Of a stretch of DNA of 64,000 bases, positions 26,869 to 34,707 are shown in pieces (within the stretch, counting starts at the first letter, position 1; every line of letters starts with the position of its first letter). The notes under the pieces are model-generated. The model did not search any database and had not been told where the DNA came from. It was given only the letters and a program-made list of their open reading frames with translations. The stretch comes from Pseudofrankia saprophytica. Lineage in GTDB: Bacteria > Actinomycetota > Actinomycetes > Frankiales > Frankiaceae. The stretch spans positions 1,874,154 through 1,938,153 of the forward strand of contig NZ_KI912266.1 of the NCBI RefSeq assembly GCF_000235425.2, in the 5' to 3' direction. A program made the position numbers and the translations under genes.

Positions 26869-29109
26869 TCAGCCGCGAGGGAGACCGAGGACGCGCTCGG
26901 CGATGACGTTGAGCTGGATCTCGATGGTGCCGCCGCCGATCAGGTGCGGCGGAACGCTCAGGTACTGGTGCACCGCCGCGGCGCCCGGGCCCTCGGCGCT
27001 GGCCGCCGCCGGGCCGAACCAGCGCAGGGTGCGCGTCGCGACGTCGGTGTTCAGGAAGCTCGCCGCGACCTTCGCGACGCTCGCCTCGGCGCCGGGACGA
27101 AGGCCGGACAGCGTGCGCAGCGTCCCGCGCAGGCTCATCGCGGACAGCGCGTACGCATGGGCGTACAGCGCGCCGATGTCCCGGTGGACGTCGTCGGCGC
27201 GCGCGGCGAGCTCCCCGGAGGCGGCCATCGCCGGCATGTCCAGCCTCAGCTCGCGCATCCCGCCCATGGCCACTCGCTCGTTGCCGAGCGTGGTGCGCGC
27301 CAGCGCCCAGCCCTTGTCGACCTCGCCCACCAACCGGTCGTCGGGCACGAGGACGTCGGTGAAGAAGACCTCGTTGAACAGGTAGTTGCCGTTGGCCTCG
27401 CGCAGCGGGCGCACCTCGATGCCGGGCGTGCGCATGTCGAGCAGGAAGTACGAGATGCCCCGGTGCTTGGGGGCGTCCTGGTTGGTCCGCGCGAGCAGGA
27501 TTCCGTAGTCGGCCCGGTCCGCCATGGAGTTCCAGACCTTCTGGCCGTTGATCCGCCAGCCGCCCTCGGCCTTTTCCGCCCGGGTCGACAGCGCCGCCAG
27601 GTCGGAGCCGGCGCCCGGCTCGCTGAACAGCTGGCACCAGGTGATCTCGCCGCGCAGTGTCGCGGGGACGAGCGTGCGCTTCTGTTCCTCCGTGCCGTGC
27701 GCGAGGACCGTCGGCATCGCCCATTCGCCGATGACGGTCCTCGGTTGGGCCACGCCCGACCGTTCGTACTCCTGCTGGATGACGATCTGCTCGACGGGGG
27801 TGGCCGCGAGGCCGTAGGGACGCGGGTAGTGCGGCAGCACGAGCCCCTCGTCGGCGAGCCGGCGCTGGCGCTCGCCCTCGGGCAGCGCCGCCACCTCGTC
27901 GAGGATGCCGGCGATCCGAGCGCGGAACGCCGGGTCCGCCTCGGGAAGCTCGAGATCGAAGTCACGAGCCTGGCCGGAGGTGGCGACCAGGTTGCCGAGG
28001 CGGTGCTCGAACGTGGCGACCGGGCCGAGCAGGCTCTCCAGTGTCATGGCGCGCCGCCAGTACAGGTGGGTGTCGTGCTCCCACGTGTAGCCGATGCCGC
28101 CGAGCAGGGTGACGGTCTCCAGCCCGAGCTCGGTCGCGCCCGCGAGGCACAGGATCGCGGCCTCGGCGGCGGCGAGCGCGAGCTGCTCGTCGCCCTGCTC
28201 GACGGCGCGGGCCGCGTCCCAGGCGGCGGCGGTCATCGTCTCGGTTCTCACCAGCATCCGGGCGCAGCGGTGCTTGACGGCCTGGAACGAGCCGACCGGC
28301 CGGCCGAACTGCTCGCGCACCTTGACGTACTCGACGCCGGTGGTCAGCAGCCAGCGCGCGATGCCGACGGCCTCGGCGGCGAACAGCACGGCGGCCAGGA
28401 CGCGCACCTGCTCCGCGTCGATCGCGACGACCTGCTCCGCGCCGACGGCGACGGCGTCCAGGTGCACCCGGGCGACCCCGCGGGTCAGGTCCACCGCGTC
28501 GGCGGGCTCGACGCGGACGCCGGGCGCGGCGGCGTCGACGACGAACCACACCTCCCCGCCGGCTGCCGCGTCAGTGGTGGCCACGGTGCCCACGGTGTTG
28601 GCGGCGGCCGTGCTGGCGGCGACGCGCGCCCCGAGCAGGAGCAGCTCGGCGCCGGCCGCGCCCAGCACCGGGACCGTCACGCCGGACACGGTGTGGCCGC
28701 CGTCGGATCCCGGCGTGGCGCGCGGGCCGGCGGCGGTGAGCGCGCTGGCGGCGCGAGCACCGGCGGCGAGCCCGGGCAACGTCCGCTTGCGCAACTCGTC
28801 GCTCGCGTTCCTGGCCAGCAGCCCGCTGGTCAGGACGGACGGCAGCAGGTGCCCGGGCAGCAGGGCGCGGGCGGTCTCCTCCAGCGCGACGGCGAGCTCC
28901 AGGTACCCGGCGCCGGCGCCGCCGTGCTCCTCGGGCAGGTGCAGCGACGTCAGGCCGAGCTCGACCAGCCCGTCCCAGCCGGGGAACGGGCCGCCGGCGG
29001 CGTAGGCATCGAGATCGGCGCGGATCGCGGCGGACGGGGCGTGGCGGGCGACGAAGCCCCGTATGGACGAGGCGAGCGCCTCATGGTCCTCGGTCAGGCC
29101 GATCGACAC
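26869..29109 (-). CDS. Double acyl-CoA dehydrogenase (FadE34-like fusion)
   Basis: 746 aa, about twice the usual ~380 aa. Residues 1 to ~370 form one degenerate acyl-CoA dehydrogenase module; ~375-746 a second one with canonical motifs (CQLFSEPGAGSDLAALSTRAE, VWNSMADRADYGILLART and WFGPAAASAEGP). Same architecture as M. tuberculosis FadE34, an FAD enzyme of cholesterol side-chain oxidation. It should introduce a 2,3-double bond into an acyl-CoA, probably with one active site per fused chain. Ends 156 bases before the TetR gene; the amidohydrolase gene lies 17 bases upstream. Confidence 0.9.
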   Translation of the reverse strand: MSIGLTEDHEALASSIRGFVARHAPSAAIRADLDAYAAGGPFPGWDGLVELGLTSLHLPEEHGGAGAGYLELAVALEETARALLPGHLLPSVLTSGLLARNASDELRKRTLPGLAAGARAASALTAAGPRATPGSDGGHTVSGVTVPVLGAAGAELLLLGARVAASTAAANTVGTVATTDAAAGGEVWFVVDAAAPGVRVEPADAVDLTRGVARVHLDAVAVGAEQVVAIDAEQVRVLAAVLFAAEAVGIARWLLTTGVEYVKVREQFGRPVGSFQAVKHRCARMLVRTETMTAAAWDAARAVEQGDEQLALAAAEAAILCLAGATELGLETVTLLGGIGYTWEHDTHLYWRRAMTLESLLGPVATFEHRLGNLVATSGQARDFDLELPEADPAFRARIAGILDEVAALPEGERQRRLADEGLVLPHYPRPYGLAATPVEQIVIQQEYERSGVAQPRTVIGEWAMPTVLAHGTEEQKRTLVPATLRGEITWCQLFSEPGAGSDLAALSTRAEKAEGGWRINGQKVWNSMADRADYGILLARTNQDAPKHRGISYFLLDMRTPGIEVRPLREANGNYLFNEVFFTDVLVPDDRLVGEVDKGWALARTTLGNERVAMGGMRELRLDMPAMAASGELAARADDVHRDIGALYAHAYALSAMSLRGTLRTLSGLRPGAEASVAKVAASFLNTDVATRTLRWFGPAAASAEGPGAAAVHQYLSVPPHLIGGGTIEIQLNVIAERVLGLPRG

Positions 29110-29126
29110 GACGACTCTCCTCGCGG

Positions 29127-29990
29127 TCAGGCGTCGAGCTTGAGGACCTTACGGGCGTTCTCGTGCAGGAACTTCGGCCAGACGTCGTCGCGGAACGGCA
29201 CGTTCGGCATGTCCGTCATGATCCGCTCGAGCGAGAGGCCCATCGGGAAGTAGCCCGCATAGAGGATCTTGCCGGCGCCGCGGGTGTTGGCGAAGTCGAT
29301 GATCGCCTTCGGGTAGTGCTTGGGCGCGAACGCGGACGTCGAGTAGTACAGGTTCGGCCACTTGAGCAGCAGCTTCACGGCGAGGTCCGTCCAGGGCTCG
29401 CAGCCGTGCCGGGTGACGAAGACCAGGTCGGGGAAGTCGAACATCACCTGGTCGATCAGCTCGACCCGCTGCGGCTCGAACTTCAGCCGCGGGCCGGGGA
29501 CGCCAGTGCAGCAGAACACCGCGATTCCCAGCTCCACGCACTTGGCGTAGGCCGGGTACATCTTCTCGTCGTTGATCGCGACCTGCGGGAAGACTCCGGA
29601 GGGGAAGGCGCCCACCGCGCGGATGCCGAACTCCTCGTAGTCCCGCGTGATCGATCGCACCGTGCCCATCACGTCGTTCGGGTCGCCCAGGTTGCCGCTC
29701 GGGACGAACCGGTCCGGGAACTGCTTCAGCGCCAGCCGCGCGGACTCGCCGGCACAGCCGATCATGCCCTTCTCGATCCCGAAGCGGTCCATCTCGCGCA
29801 GCGTCACGCTGACCGGGTCGTCCGTGGGCAGGTCGTGCGGGACGTTCTTGAACATGTACTGCGCCGGGAACTCGAACGCCTTCGACTCGTCGTCCTTGAG
29901 CTGGCGGCGGATGAAGTCGTACTGCGAGGTACCCGGCTGCGGGAAACCGATCATCGTGTCGATGATCGGGACTCCGGTCGGAAAGGCCAT
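29127..29990 (-). CDS. Amidohydrolase-family (PF04909-type) protein
   Basis: 287 aa, TIM-barrel amidohydrolase_2 style. The canonical N-terminal HxH is replaced by DTMIGFP; later candidate ligands are VFVTRHGCEPW and the terminal ENARKVL helix. A decarboxylase or hydrolase acting on a ring-cleavage-type acid is typical of the family; missing metal His suggest an altered centre. Likely first gene of the operon with the fused acyl-CoA dehydrogenase. A TetR-type operator lies 120 bases upstream. Confidence 0.78.
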   Translation of the reverse strand: MAFPTGVPIIDTMIGFPQPGTSQYDFIRRQLKDDESKAFEFPAQYMFKNVPHDLPTDDPVSVTLREMDRFGIEKGMIGCAGESARLALKQFPDRFVPSGNLGDPNDVMGTVRSITRDYEEFGIRAVGAFPSGVFPQVAINDEKMYPAYAKCVELGIAVFCCTGVPGPRLKFEPQRVELIDQVMFDFPDLVFVTRHGCEPWTDLAVKLLLKWPNLYYSTSAFAPKHYPKAIIDFANTRGAGKILYAGYFPMGLSLERIMTDMPNVPFRDDVWPKFLHENARKVLKLDA

Positions 29991-30109
29991 CGCGCGTCCT
30001 CCACCTGCTCTCGATCAGATCTCGTCGCCCAGTCTGAAATTCGGTTTCACGAGAGTCAAGGTGTTCGGGCCGAAGCGCCGCGTCCCCTGGTGCTAGCGCC
30101 GTCGCTTCT

Positions 30110-30129
30110 GGTAGAAATGATGTTCTACC
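30110..30129. promoter_or_regulatory. TTCTAC-type operator candidate, copy 2
   Basis: GGTAGAA-N6-TTCTACC with perfect 7-bp arms, 120 bases upstream of the amidohydrolase start. Matches the site upstream of the TetR gene in half-site and spacing. Confidence 0.55.
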
Positions 30130-30189
30130 TGCCGCCGAGCTCGCGACGCTTGGACGTCACCAGCTTCACGTCGGGCGGGAAGGTCGTCG

Positions 30190-30370
30190 CTGGTTCGCTC
30201 CGTCCGGGCGGCGCGCTCCGGTCCCGTGCTCGCTTCGCTCCCACGGGACCTCCGCGCGCCGTCCTCCTCCGCTCACGGGTCCTCCGGCGACCTCCGCTGC
30301 TGCCCAACCCACTTCGCTTCGCTCGTGGGCCGGGCCTCCGCGGAGGCGCGCCTCCGGGCCAGCTCGGTTG
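30190..30370 (+). repeat. Long structured repeat, copy A
   Basis: Begins CTGGTTCGCTCCGT and contains hairpin 1 (GGTCCCGTG / CACGGGACC around CTCGCTTCGCTCC), hairpin 2 (CCCAC / GTGGG around TTCGCTTCGCTC) and the palindrome CGGAGGCGCGCCTCCG. Diverges from the other copies after CCAGCTCGGT. Confidence 0.85.
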
Positions 30371-30547
30371 CTTGGCGCTCGGACAGTGTGGGACCACAGG
30401 ACCCTGTCGCGGGGCCACGTCGCTGCGCTCGTGGGGCGAAATTCGCTCCCGACCAACCGGTACGGGAGCGCTCAGGCTGTCACCAGTCCAGACACTCACG
30501 AGCGAAGCGAAGTGAACCTGTGGATCGGGTCGTTGTGGGTTGGTGGC

Positions 30548-30743
30548 GTTCAGCGGCGGGTGACCGCGCTGGGCGCGGAGGCGCGCCTCGCGGAGGCGCG
30601 GCCCCGGAGCGAAGCGAACGGGGCCGGGCCGCAGCGAGGTCGCCGGAGCGCCCGTGAGCGGAGGAGGACGCGGCGCGGAGGTCCCTTCCCGAAGCGAAGC
30701 GAGGGAAGGGACCGGAGCGCCGTGCCCGGACGGAGCGAACCAG
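30548..30743 (-). repeat. Long structured repeat, copy B (inverted, at the proS 3' end)
   Basis: Minus-strand copy starting 4 bases past the proS stop. Hairpin 1 arms are GGTCCCTTCCC / GGGAAGGGACC and hairpin 2 arms GGCCCCG / CGGGGCC, different in sequence from copy A but still paired, with AGCGAAGC loops. Could act as terminator or RNA end-structure for proS. Confidence 0.85.
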
Positions 30744-30747
30744 AAAC

Positions 30748-32148
30748 TCAGTACGAGCGGGCCACCAGGCAGACGAGGTCGTCGGTGTCGTCCGTGCCGT
30801 CCGGGAAGGTGCCGTCCGGGTTCTGGATGCAGCGGACGGTGAGGGCCTCGGCGGCCAGGCGCGCCTCGCCGTCGTCGCCGACCAGCCGCCACGGCAGGCG
30901 AGCGAAGCCGGTGGCGGCCGCCTCGACGGCCTCGTCCAGGGAGGTGACGTCGGCGGTGCGCGAGTCGCGCAGCGCCAGCGCCTGCTGGTACAGGGTGTCC
31001 TGGACGTCGTCGAGCAGCGCCGGGACCCGGCCGGCCGCCTCCGACAGCGGCACGGTCACCTTCTCGCCGGTGTCGCGGCGAGCCAGCGTGGTGTTGCCGG
31101 CGGCCAGGTCGCGGGGGCCGACCTCGACCCGGACCGGCACGCCCTTGAGCTCCCAGTCGGTGACCCGCCGGCCGAAGGACAGCCCCGGCCGGGCGTCCAG
31201 CGACACCCGCACCCCGGCCGCCCTCAGCTCGTCGGCGATCTGGGTGGCGGCGGCGACGACCTTCTCGTCGTCGCGGACCGGGAGAACGACCACCTGGGTC
31301 GCCGCGAGCCGCGGCGGGATGCGCAGTCCGCCGTCATCGCCGTGCGCCATGATCAGGCCGCCGACCATCCGGGTGGACGAGCCCCAGGAGGTCGTCCAGG
31401 CCAGGTGACGAGCGCCGTCGGCACCGAGGAAGTCGATGTCGAAGGCGCGCGCGAAGTTCTGGCCGAGCTCGTGGCTGGTGGCCATCTGCAGCGCCTTGCC
31501 GTCGCCCATCATGCCCTCGCAGGTGAGGGTGTTGATCGCCCCGGCGAACCGCTCCTTGCGGGTCTTGCGTCCGACGAAGACCGGCAGCGCCAGGGTCGAC
31601 ACCATGAAGTCCTGGTAGACGTCCAGCGCGATCCGGCGGGCGTAGGCGGCGGCGTCAGCCTGGTCGGCGTGCGCGGTGTGCCCCTCCTGCCAGAGGAACT
31701 CGCTCGTGCGCAGGAAGAGGCGCGGGCGCAGCTCCCAGCGGACGACGTTCGCCCACTGGTTGAGCAGCAGCGGCAGGTCGCGGTAGCTCTGCGTCCACTT
31801 GGCCATGTACTCGCCGATGACCGTCTCGCTGGTCGGGCGGACGACGATCGGCTCGTCCAGCTCCTTGCCGCCGCCGTGCGTGACGACGGCGAGCTCGGGA
31901 CTGAACCCCTCGACGTGCTGGGCCTCCCGGCGCAGGTAGCTCTCCGGGATGAACAACGGGAAGTAGGCGTTCACCGCGCCGGCGGCCTTGATCCGGGCGT
32001 CGACGTCGGCCTGCATCCGTTCCCAGAGCGCATAGCCGTACGGTCGGATCACCATCGTCCCGCGGACCGGACCGTTGTCGGCCAACTCGGCCTTGGCGAT
32101 CACGTCCTGATACCAGCGGGGGAAGTCCTCGGAACGAGACGTCAGCAC
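30748..32148 (-). CDS. proS: Prolyl-tRNA synthetase, archaeal/eukaryotic type
   Basis: 466 aa from GTG 32148, with GGAGG 7 bases upstream; a GTG two codons earlier sits too near the SD. Class II motifs: motif 2 in RPRLFLRTSEFLWQEGHTAHA, motif 3 in GLIMAHGDDGGLRIPPRLA. No editing (INS) domain between motifs 2 and 3, and a C-terminal anticodon-binding plus zinc-less tail ending LVARSY mark the short archaeal/eukaryotic-like ProRS rather than the bacterial form. Charges tRNA-Pro. Whether a bacterial-type ProRS coexists cannot be seen here. Confidence 0.93.
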   Translation of the reverse strand: MLTSRSEDFPRWYQDVIAKAELADNGPVRGTMVIRPYGYALWERMQADVDARIKAAGAVNAYFPLFIPESYLRREAQHVEGFSPELAVVTHGGGKELDEPIVVRPTSETVIGEYMAKWTQSYRDLPLLLNQWANVVRWELRPRLFLRTSEFLWQEGHTAHADQADAAAYARRIALDVYQDFMVSTLALPVFVGRKTRKERFAGAINTLTCEGMMGDGKALQMATSHELGQNFARAFDIDFLGADGARHLAWTTSWGSSTRMVGGLIMAHGDDGGLRIPPRLAATQVVVLPVRDDEKVVAAATQIADELRAAGVRVSLDARPGLSFGRRVTDWELKGVPVRVEVGPRDLAAGNTTLARRDTGEKVTVPLSEAAGRVPALLDDVQDTLYQQALALRDSRTADVTSLDEAVEAAATGFARLPWRLVGDDGEARLAAEALTVRCIQNPDGTFPDGTDDTDDLVCLVARSY

Positions 32149-32278
32149 TGCCACGCCTCCACGATATTGCCCTGGGTAGTTGTTTCGACGGCTGCCCTCG
32201 TCGGCGGTTCCGCGACGGGGCCGGCGCGGTCCCTCCGGGGGAGCCGGCGCGGGCCCGCCGCCGCCTGCCGGACCGCCG

Positions 32279-32722
32279 CTAGCTGGGCTGTCTGGCCGCC
32301 GGGGTGTACCGGCTCCGGTCGTCGCCACCCGATCGAGGGTGGCCGCCCGATCGAGGGCCGCCGGCCGTGGGACCGGCGTCGTGCGGCCAGACGGCCGCGC
32401 CGGCGGACGGGTGGGTGGGCTCGCGGAAGACGAGCAGGATGTCGGCGTCGGCGCGGTGGCTCACCAGGGCGGACGCGGGCGGCATGAGGACCATCGCCGC
32501 GGTGACCTCGGCGGCGGTCGCTCCCGGGGAGAGCAGCAGCCGGTACTCGGCCACATCCCCGTCGTGGACGCTGGTCACCTCGGCGAGCGAACGCGGCAGC
32601 TCGGCGAGCGGGCCCGGCTCCGGCGCGGGGTCCATGGCTTCGGACCCTCCGGCGCCGCCGAGGTCCTCGCCGCCGAGGTCCTCGGGGCCCAGGTCACCGA
32701 CGTCGATGGCGGTGTCTTTCAT
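32279..32722 (-). CDS. Unrecognised protein
   Basis: 147 aa from ATG 32722, preceded at 6 bases by AAGGAGG (an ATG two codons earlier abuts the SD and is less likely). N-terminal 35 residues are acidic and Gly-rich; the middle (~45-100) looks folded (EVTSVHDGDVAEYRLLLSP, ADADILLVFREP); the tail is Gly/Arg/Ser-rich and disordered. No family recognised. 130 bases upstream of proS on the same strand, so it may be cotranscribed. Confidence 0.6.
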   Translation of the reverse strand: MKDTAIDVGDLGPEDLGGEDLGGAGGSEAMDPAPEPGPLAELPRSLAEVTSVHDGDVAEYRLLLSPGATAAEVTAAMVLMPPASALVSHRADADILLVFREPTHPSAGAAVWPHDAGPTAGGPRSGGHPRSGGDDRSRYTPAARQPS

Positions 32723-33378
32723 GCACATCCTCCTTCTGCCTGGCTGACGCCAGCCGCTGGCCGCGACCGGCGGGTAGCCGAGGCCATGCGAACGCTCGCG
32801 TTCAGTTCCGGCTCCGATGCCGGGCGCGAGCCTGGACGGGGTCAGCCATCACCCATGACCCATGGCTATAGGACGAATGCTGTCAGCAACCGTGGCTTTG
32901 CTGAACAGCAATCGGACGGGACGAGCAAGGGGTGAAGGGTGATCCCCGGGCAGATGGGACATCGAGCAGCGCTCGACTGACGGTCGGTTTCGTTCCGTAG
33001 TTGTCCGACCACTTTCCTGTTGGCCTGACGCGCGAGCGTGGAGGGCTACCGGATGGTGGTGGGTTGTCGCTCCGGGATGGGGGGTGAACGGAAGGGGGCG
33101 TGGAGGAGACGGTGCGGCGGCCGGAGCCGGCGTAGTTGTCGCGTAGGCCGTCTGTGTACCAACGGGTCAAATGCCATCACGGCTCGTAGCCATGCCTGGG
33201 ATCCCCGAGCCTGTTGGCTCCGGATCAACCTAAACGGGTAGCTGTTCCAGTGTGTGTCCGGTTTGCGTTCGGGTTTGTTCATTCCCGGTTCACTATGGGC
33301 CGCTTCGATGATTCACCGGTGGTCCGGACGGGACCGCTGGGGGCAGGCGCCTCGCGGCGCCACAAAGAAGGGCTACTC
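32723..33378. other. Divergent regulatory region before pstS
   Basis: About 655 bases between the unknown leftward gene and pstS. Only the PHO-box-like repeats at 33256-33298 stand out. No gene is supported. Confidence 0.5.
33256..33298 (+). promoter_or_regulatory. PHO-box-like direct repeats upstream of pstS
   Basis: GTCC/GTTC cores begin at 33256, 33267, 33277 and 33288, spaced 11, 10 and 11 bases. The last two units are GTTCATTCCCG and GTTCACTATGG, close to the 11-base GTTCACC-type unit bound by actinobacterial PhoP. Lies 81 bases before the pstS start. Confidence 0.65.
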
Positions 33379-34500
33379 GTGAAGGTAGGCAAGCGCCAGT
33401 CCGCCGCCGCCGGCATCGCCGTCGCGGCACTGCTCAGCGTCGCGGCATGTGGTTCGGACGACAACGGCGACACGCCGAGCACTCCGGCCAGCGGGTCCGC
33501 ATCCGCTGGGGGCGCGGCGGCGATCGACTGCGCCACCGGCAGCATCAGCGGTGGCGGCTCGTCCGCGCAGAAGAACGCGATGGACGAGTGGATCAGTGCG
33601 TACCAGGACGCCTGCAGCGGCACGACCGTCGCCTACGCGTCGTCCAGCTCCGGCACCGGCCGCCAGTCGTTCATCGACAAGCAGGTCGACTTCGCCGGCT
33701 CCGACTCCGCGATCAAGGACGACCAGAAGACGGCCGCCGCGGCCCGCTGCACCGGTGGCGAGGTCGTCGACATCCCGATGGTGGTCGGCCCGATCGCCGT
33801 CGTCTACAACCTGTCGGGCGTGAGCGACCTCAAGCTGTCGCCGGGGACCGTCGCCAAGATCTTCTCGGGTGCGATCACCAAGTGGAACGACCCGGCGATC
33901 AAGGCCGACAACGGCAGCGCGTCCCTGCCGGACACCGCCATCGCGTCGGTGCACCGCTCGGACAGCTCGGGCACCACCGACAACTTCACCAAGTTCCTGG
34001 CCGGCGCCGGCGGTTCGGACTGGACCTTCGACCACAGTTCCGACTGGAAGGCGACGGGCGGCCAGGGCTCGAAGGGCAGCGACGGCATCGCCTCGACGGT
34101 CAAGTCCACCCCGGGCGCGATCGGCTACGTCGAGCTGTCGTACGCCGAGAACTCCGGCCTGTCGACCGCCCAGCTGAAGAACGCTGCCGGTGAGTTCGTC
34201 AAGGTCAGCACGGACGGCGCCTCCAAGGGCGTCTCCACCGCCACCGCCAAGGATGGCAACGACCTGGTCCTGACCTTCGACTACAAGACCGCGACCCCGG
34301 GTGCCTACCCGGCGTACCTGGTCTCGTACGAGATCGTCTGCACCAAGGGCCTCGACCCCGCCAAGGCTGCCCTGGTGAAGTCCTTCCTGACCTACACCTC
34401 GTCCGAGGCCGGTCAGGCCTCGATCTCTGACCTGGGTTACGCGCCGCTGCCTAGCGCGGTGGCCACCAAGGTCCAGGGCGTCGTCGCCACCCTTGGCTGA
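33379..34500 (+). CDS. pstS: Phosphate-binding lipoprotein PstS
   Basis: 373 aa from GTG 33379 with AGAAGGG upstream. Lipobox VAAC near residue 20 anchors it outside the membrane. Phosphate-binding sequences GGGSSAQKNAMDEW, SSSGTGRQSF, AGSDSAIKD and HRSDSSGTTDNFTKFL are typical PstS. Captures phosphate for PstCAB. PHO-box-like repeats upstream point to PhoP control; two strong stem-loops downstream separate it from pstC. Confidence 0.96.
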   Translation: MKVGKRQSAAAGIAVAALLSVAACGSDDNGDTPSTPASGSASAGGAAAIDCATGSISGGGSSAQKNAMDEWISAYQDACSGTTVAYASSSSGTGRQSFIDKQVDFAGSDSAIKDDQKTAAAARCTGGEVVDIPMVVGPIAVVYNLSGVSDLKLSPGTVAKIFSGAITKWNDPAIKADNGSASLPDTAIASVHRSDSSGTTDNFTKFLAGAGGSDWTFDHSSDWKATGGQGSKGSDGIASTVKSTPGAIGYVELSYAENSGLSTAQLKNAAGEFVKVSTDGASKGVSTATAKDGNDLVLTFDYKTATPGAYPAYLVSYEIVCTKGLDPAKAALVKSFLTYTSSEAGQASISDLGYAPLPSAVATKVQGVVATLG

Positions 34501-34526
34501 TCTTCGGCCTTGAGGTGACCTTCCGT

Positions 34527-34575
34527 CCGGATGCCCGTGGCCGTGCCGATGGCTGGTCGGGCAACGGGCATCCGG
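34527..34575 (+). terminator. Stem-loop 1 between pstS and pstC
   Basis: Arms CCGGATGCCCGT / ACGGGCATCCGG, 12 perfect pairs with a 25-base loop, 27 bases after the pstS stop. Probably partial termination or 3' stabilisation giving excess pstS mRNA. Confidence 0.6.
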
Positions 34576-34617
34576 CGGGAGGACCGGGCCGGTTCGGCCC
34601 GTGCGTGTGTTGATGCG

Positions 34618-34649
34618 GCCGCGGCCGGGGCGTTCGGCCCGGCCGCGGC
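34618..34649 (+). terminator. Stem-loop 2 between pstS and pstC
   Basis: Arms GCCGCGGCCGGG / CCCGGCCGCGGC, 12 perfect pairs with an 8-base loop, 58 bases before pstC. With stem-loop 1 it forms a double barrier inside the operon. Confidence 0.6.
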
Positions 34650-34707
34650 TCGCCACGTTTGTCGGTCCTGATGACAAGTCTCGGAACCAGATGATCAGGA
34701 GGGGACG

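Larger units (their letters stand above)
29991..30747. other. Intergenic repeat region between amidohydrolase and proS
   Basis: About 760 bases without a supported gene. Holds the operator at 30110-30129 and an inverted pair of the long structured repeat (30190-30370 and 30548-30743). The 180 bases between them have further fragments of the same modules (e.g. GAGCGAAGCGAAGTG). Open frames here give low-complexity Arg/Ser-rich text and are not genes. Confidence 0.7.

Noticed and set aside
30226-31408. Open frames with Ser/Arg/Glu-rich text across the long repeats
   Set aside because: They arise from the repeat modules (SLRSW, EARLRASS) and run into the antisense of proS; hairpin covariation explains the sequence better.
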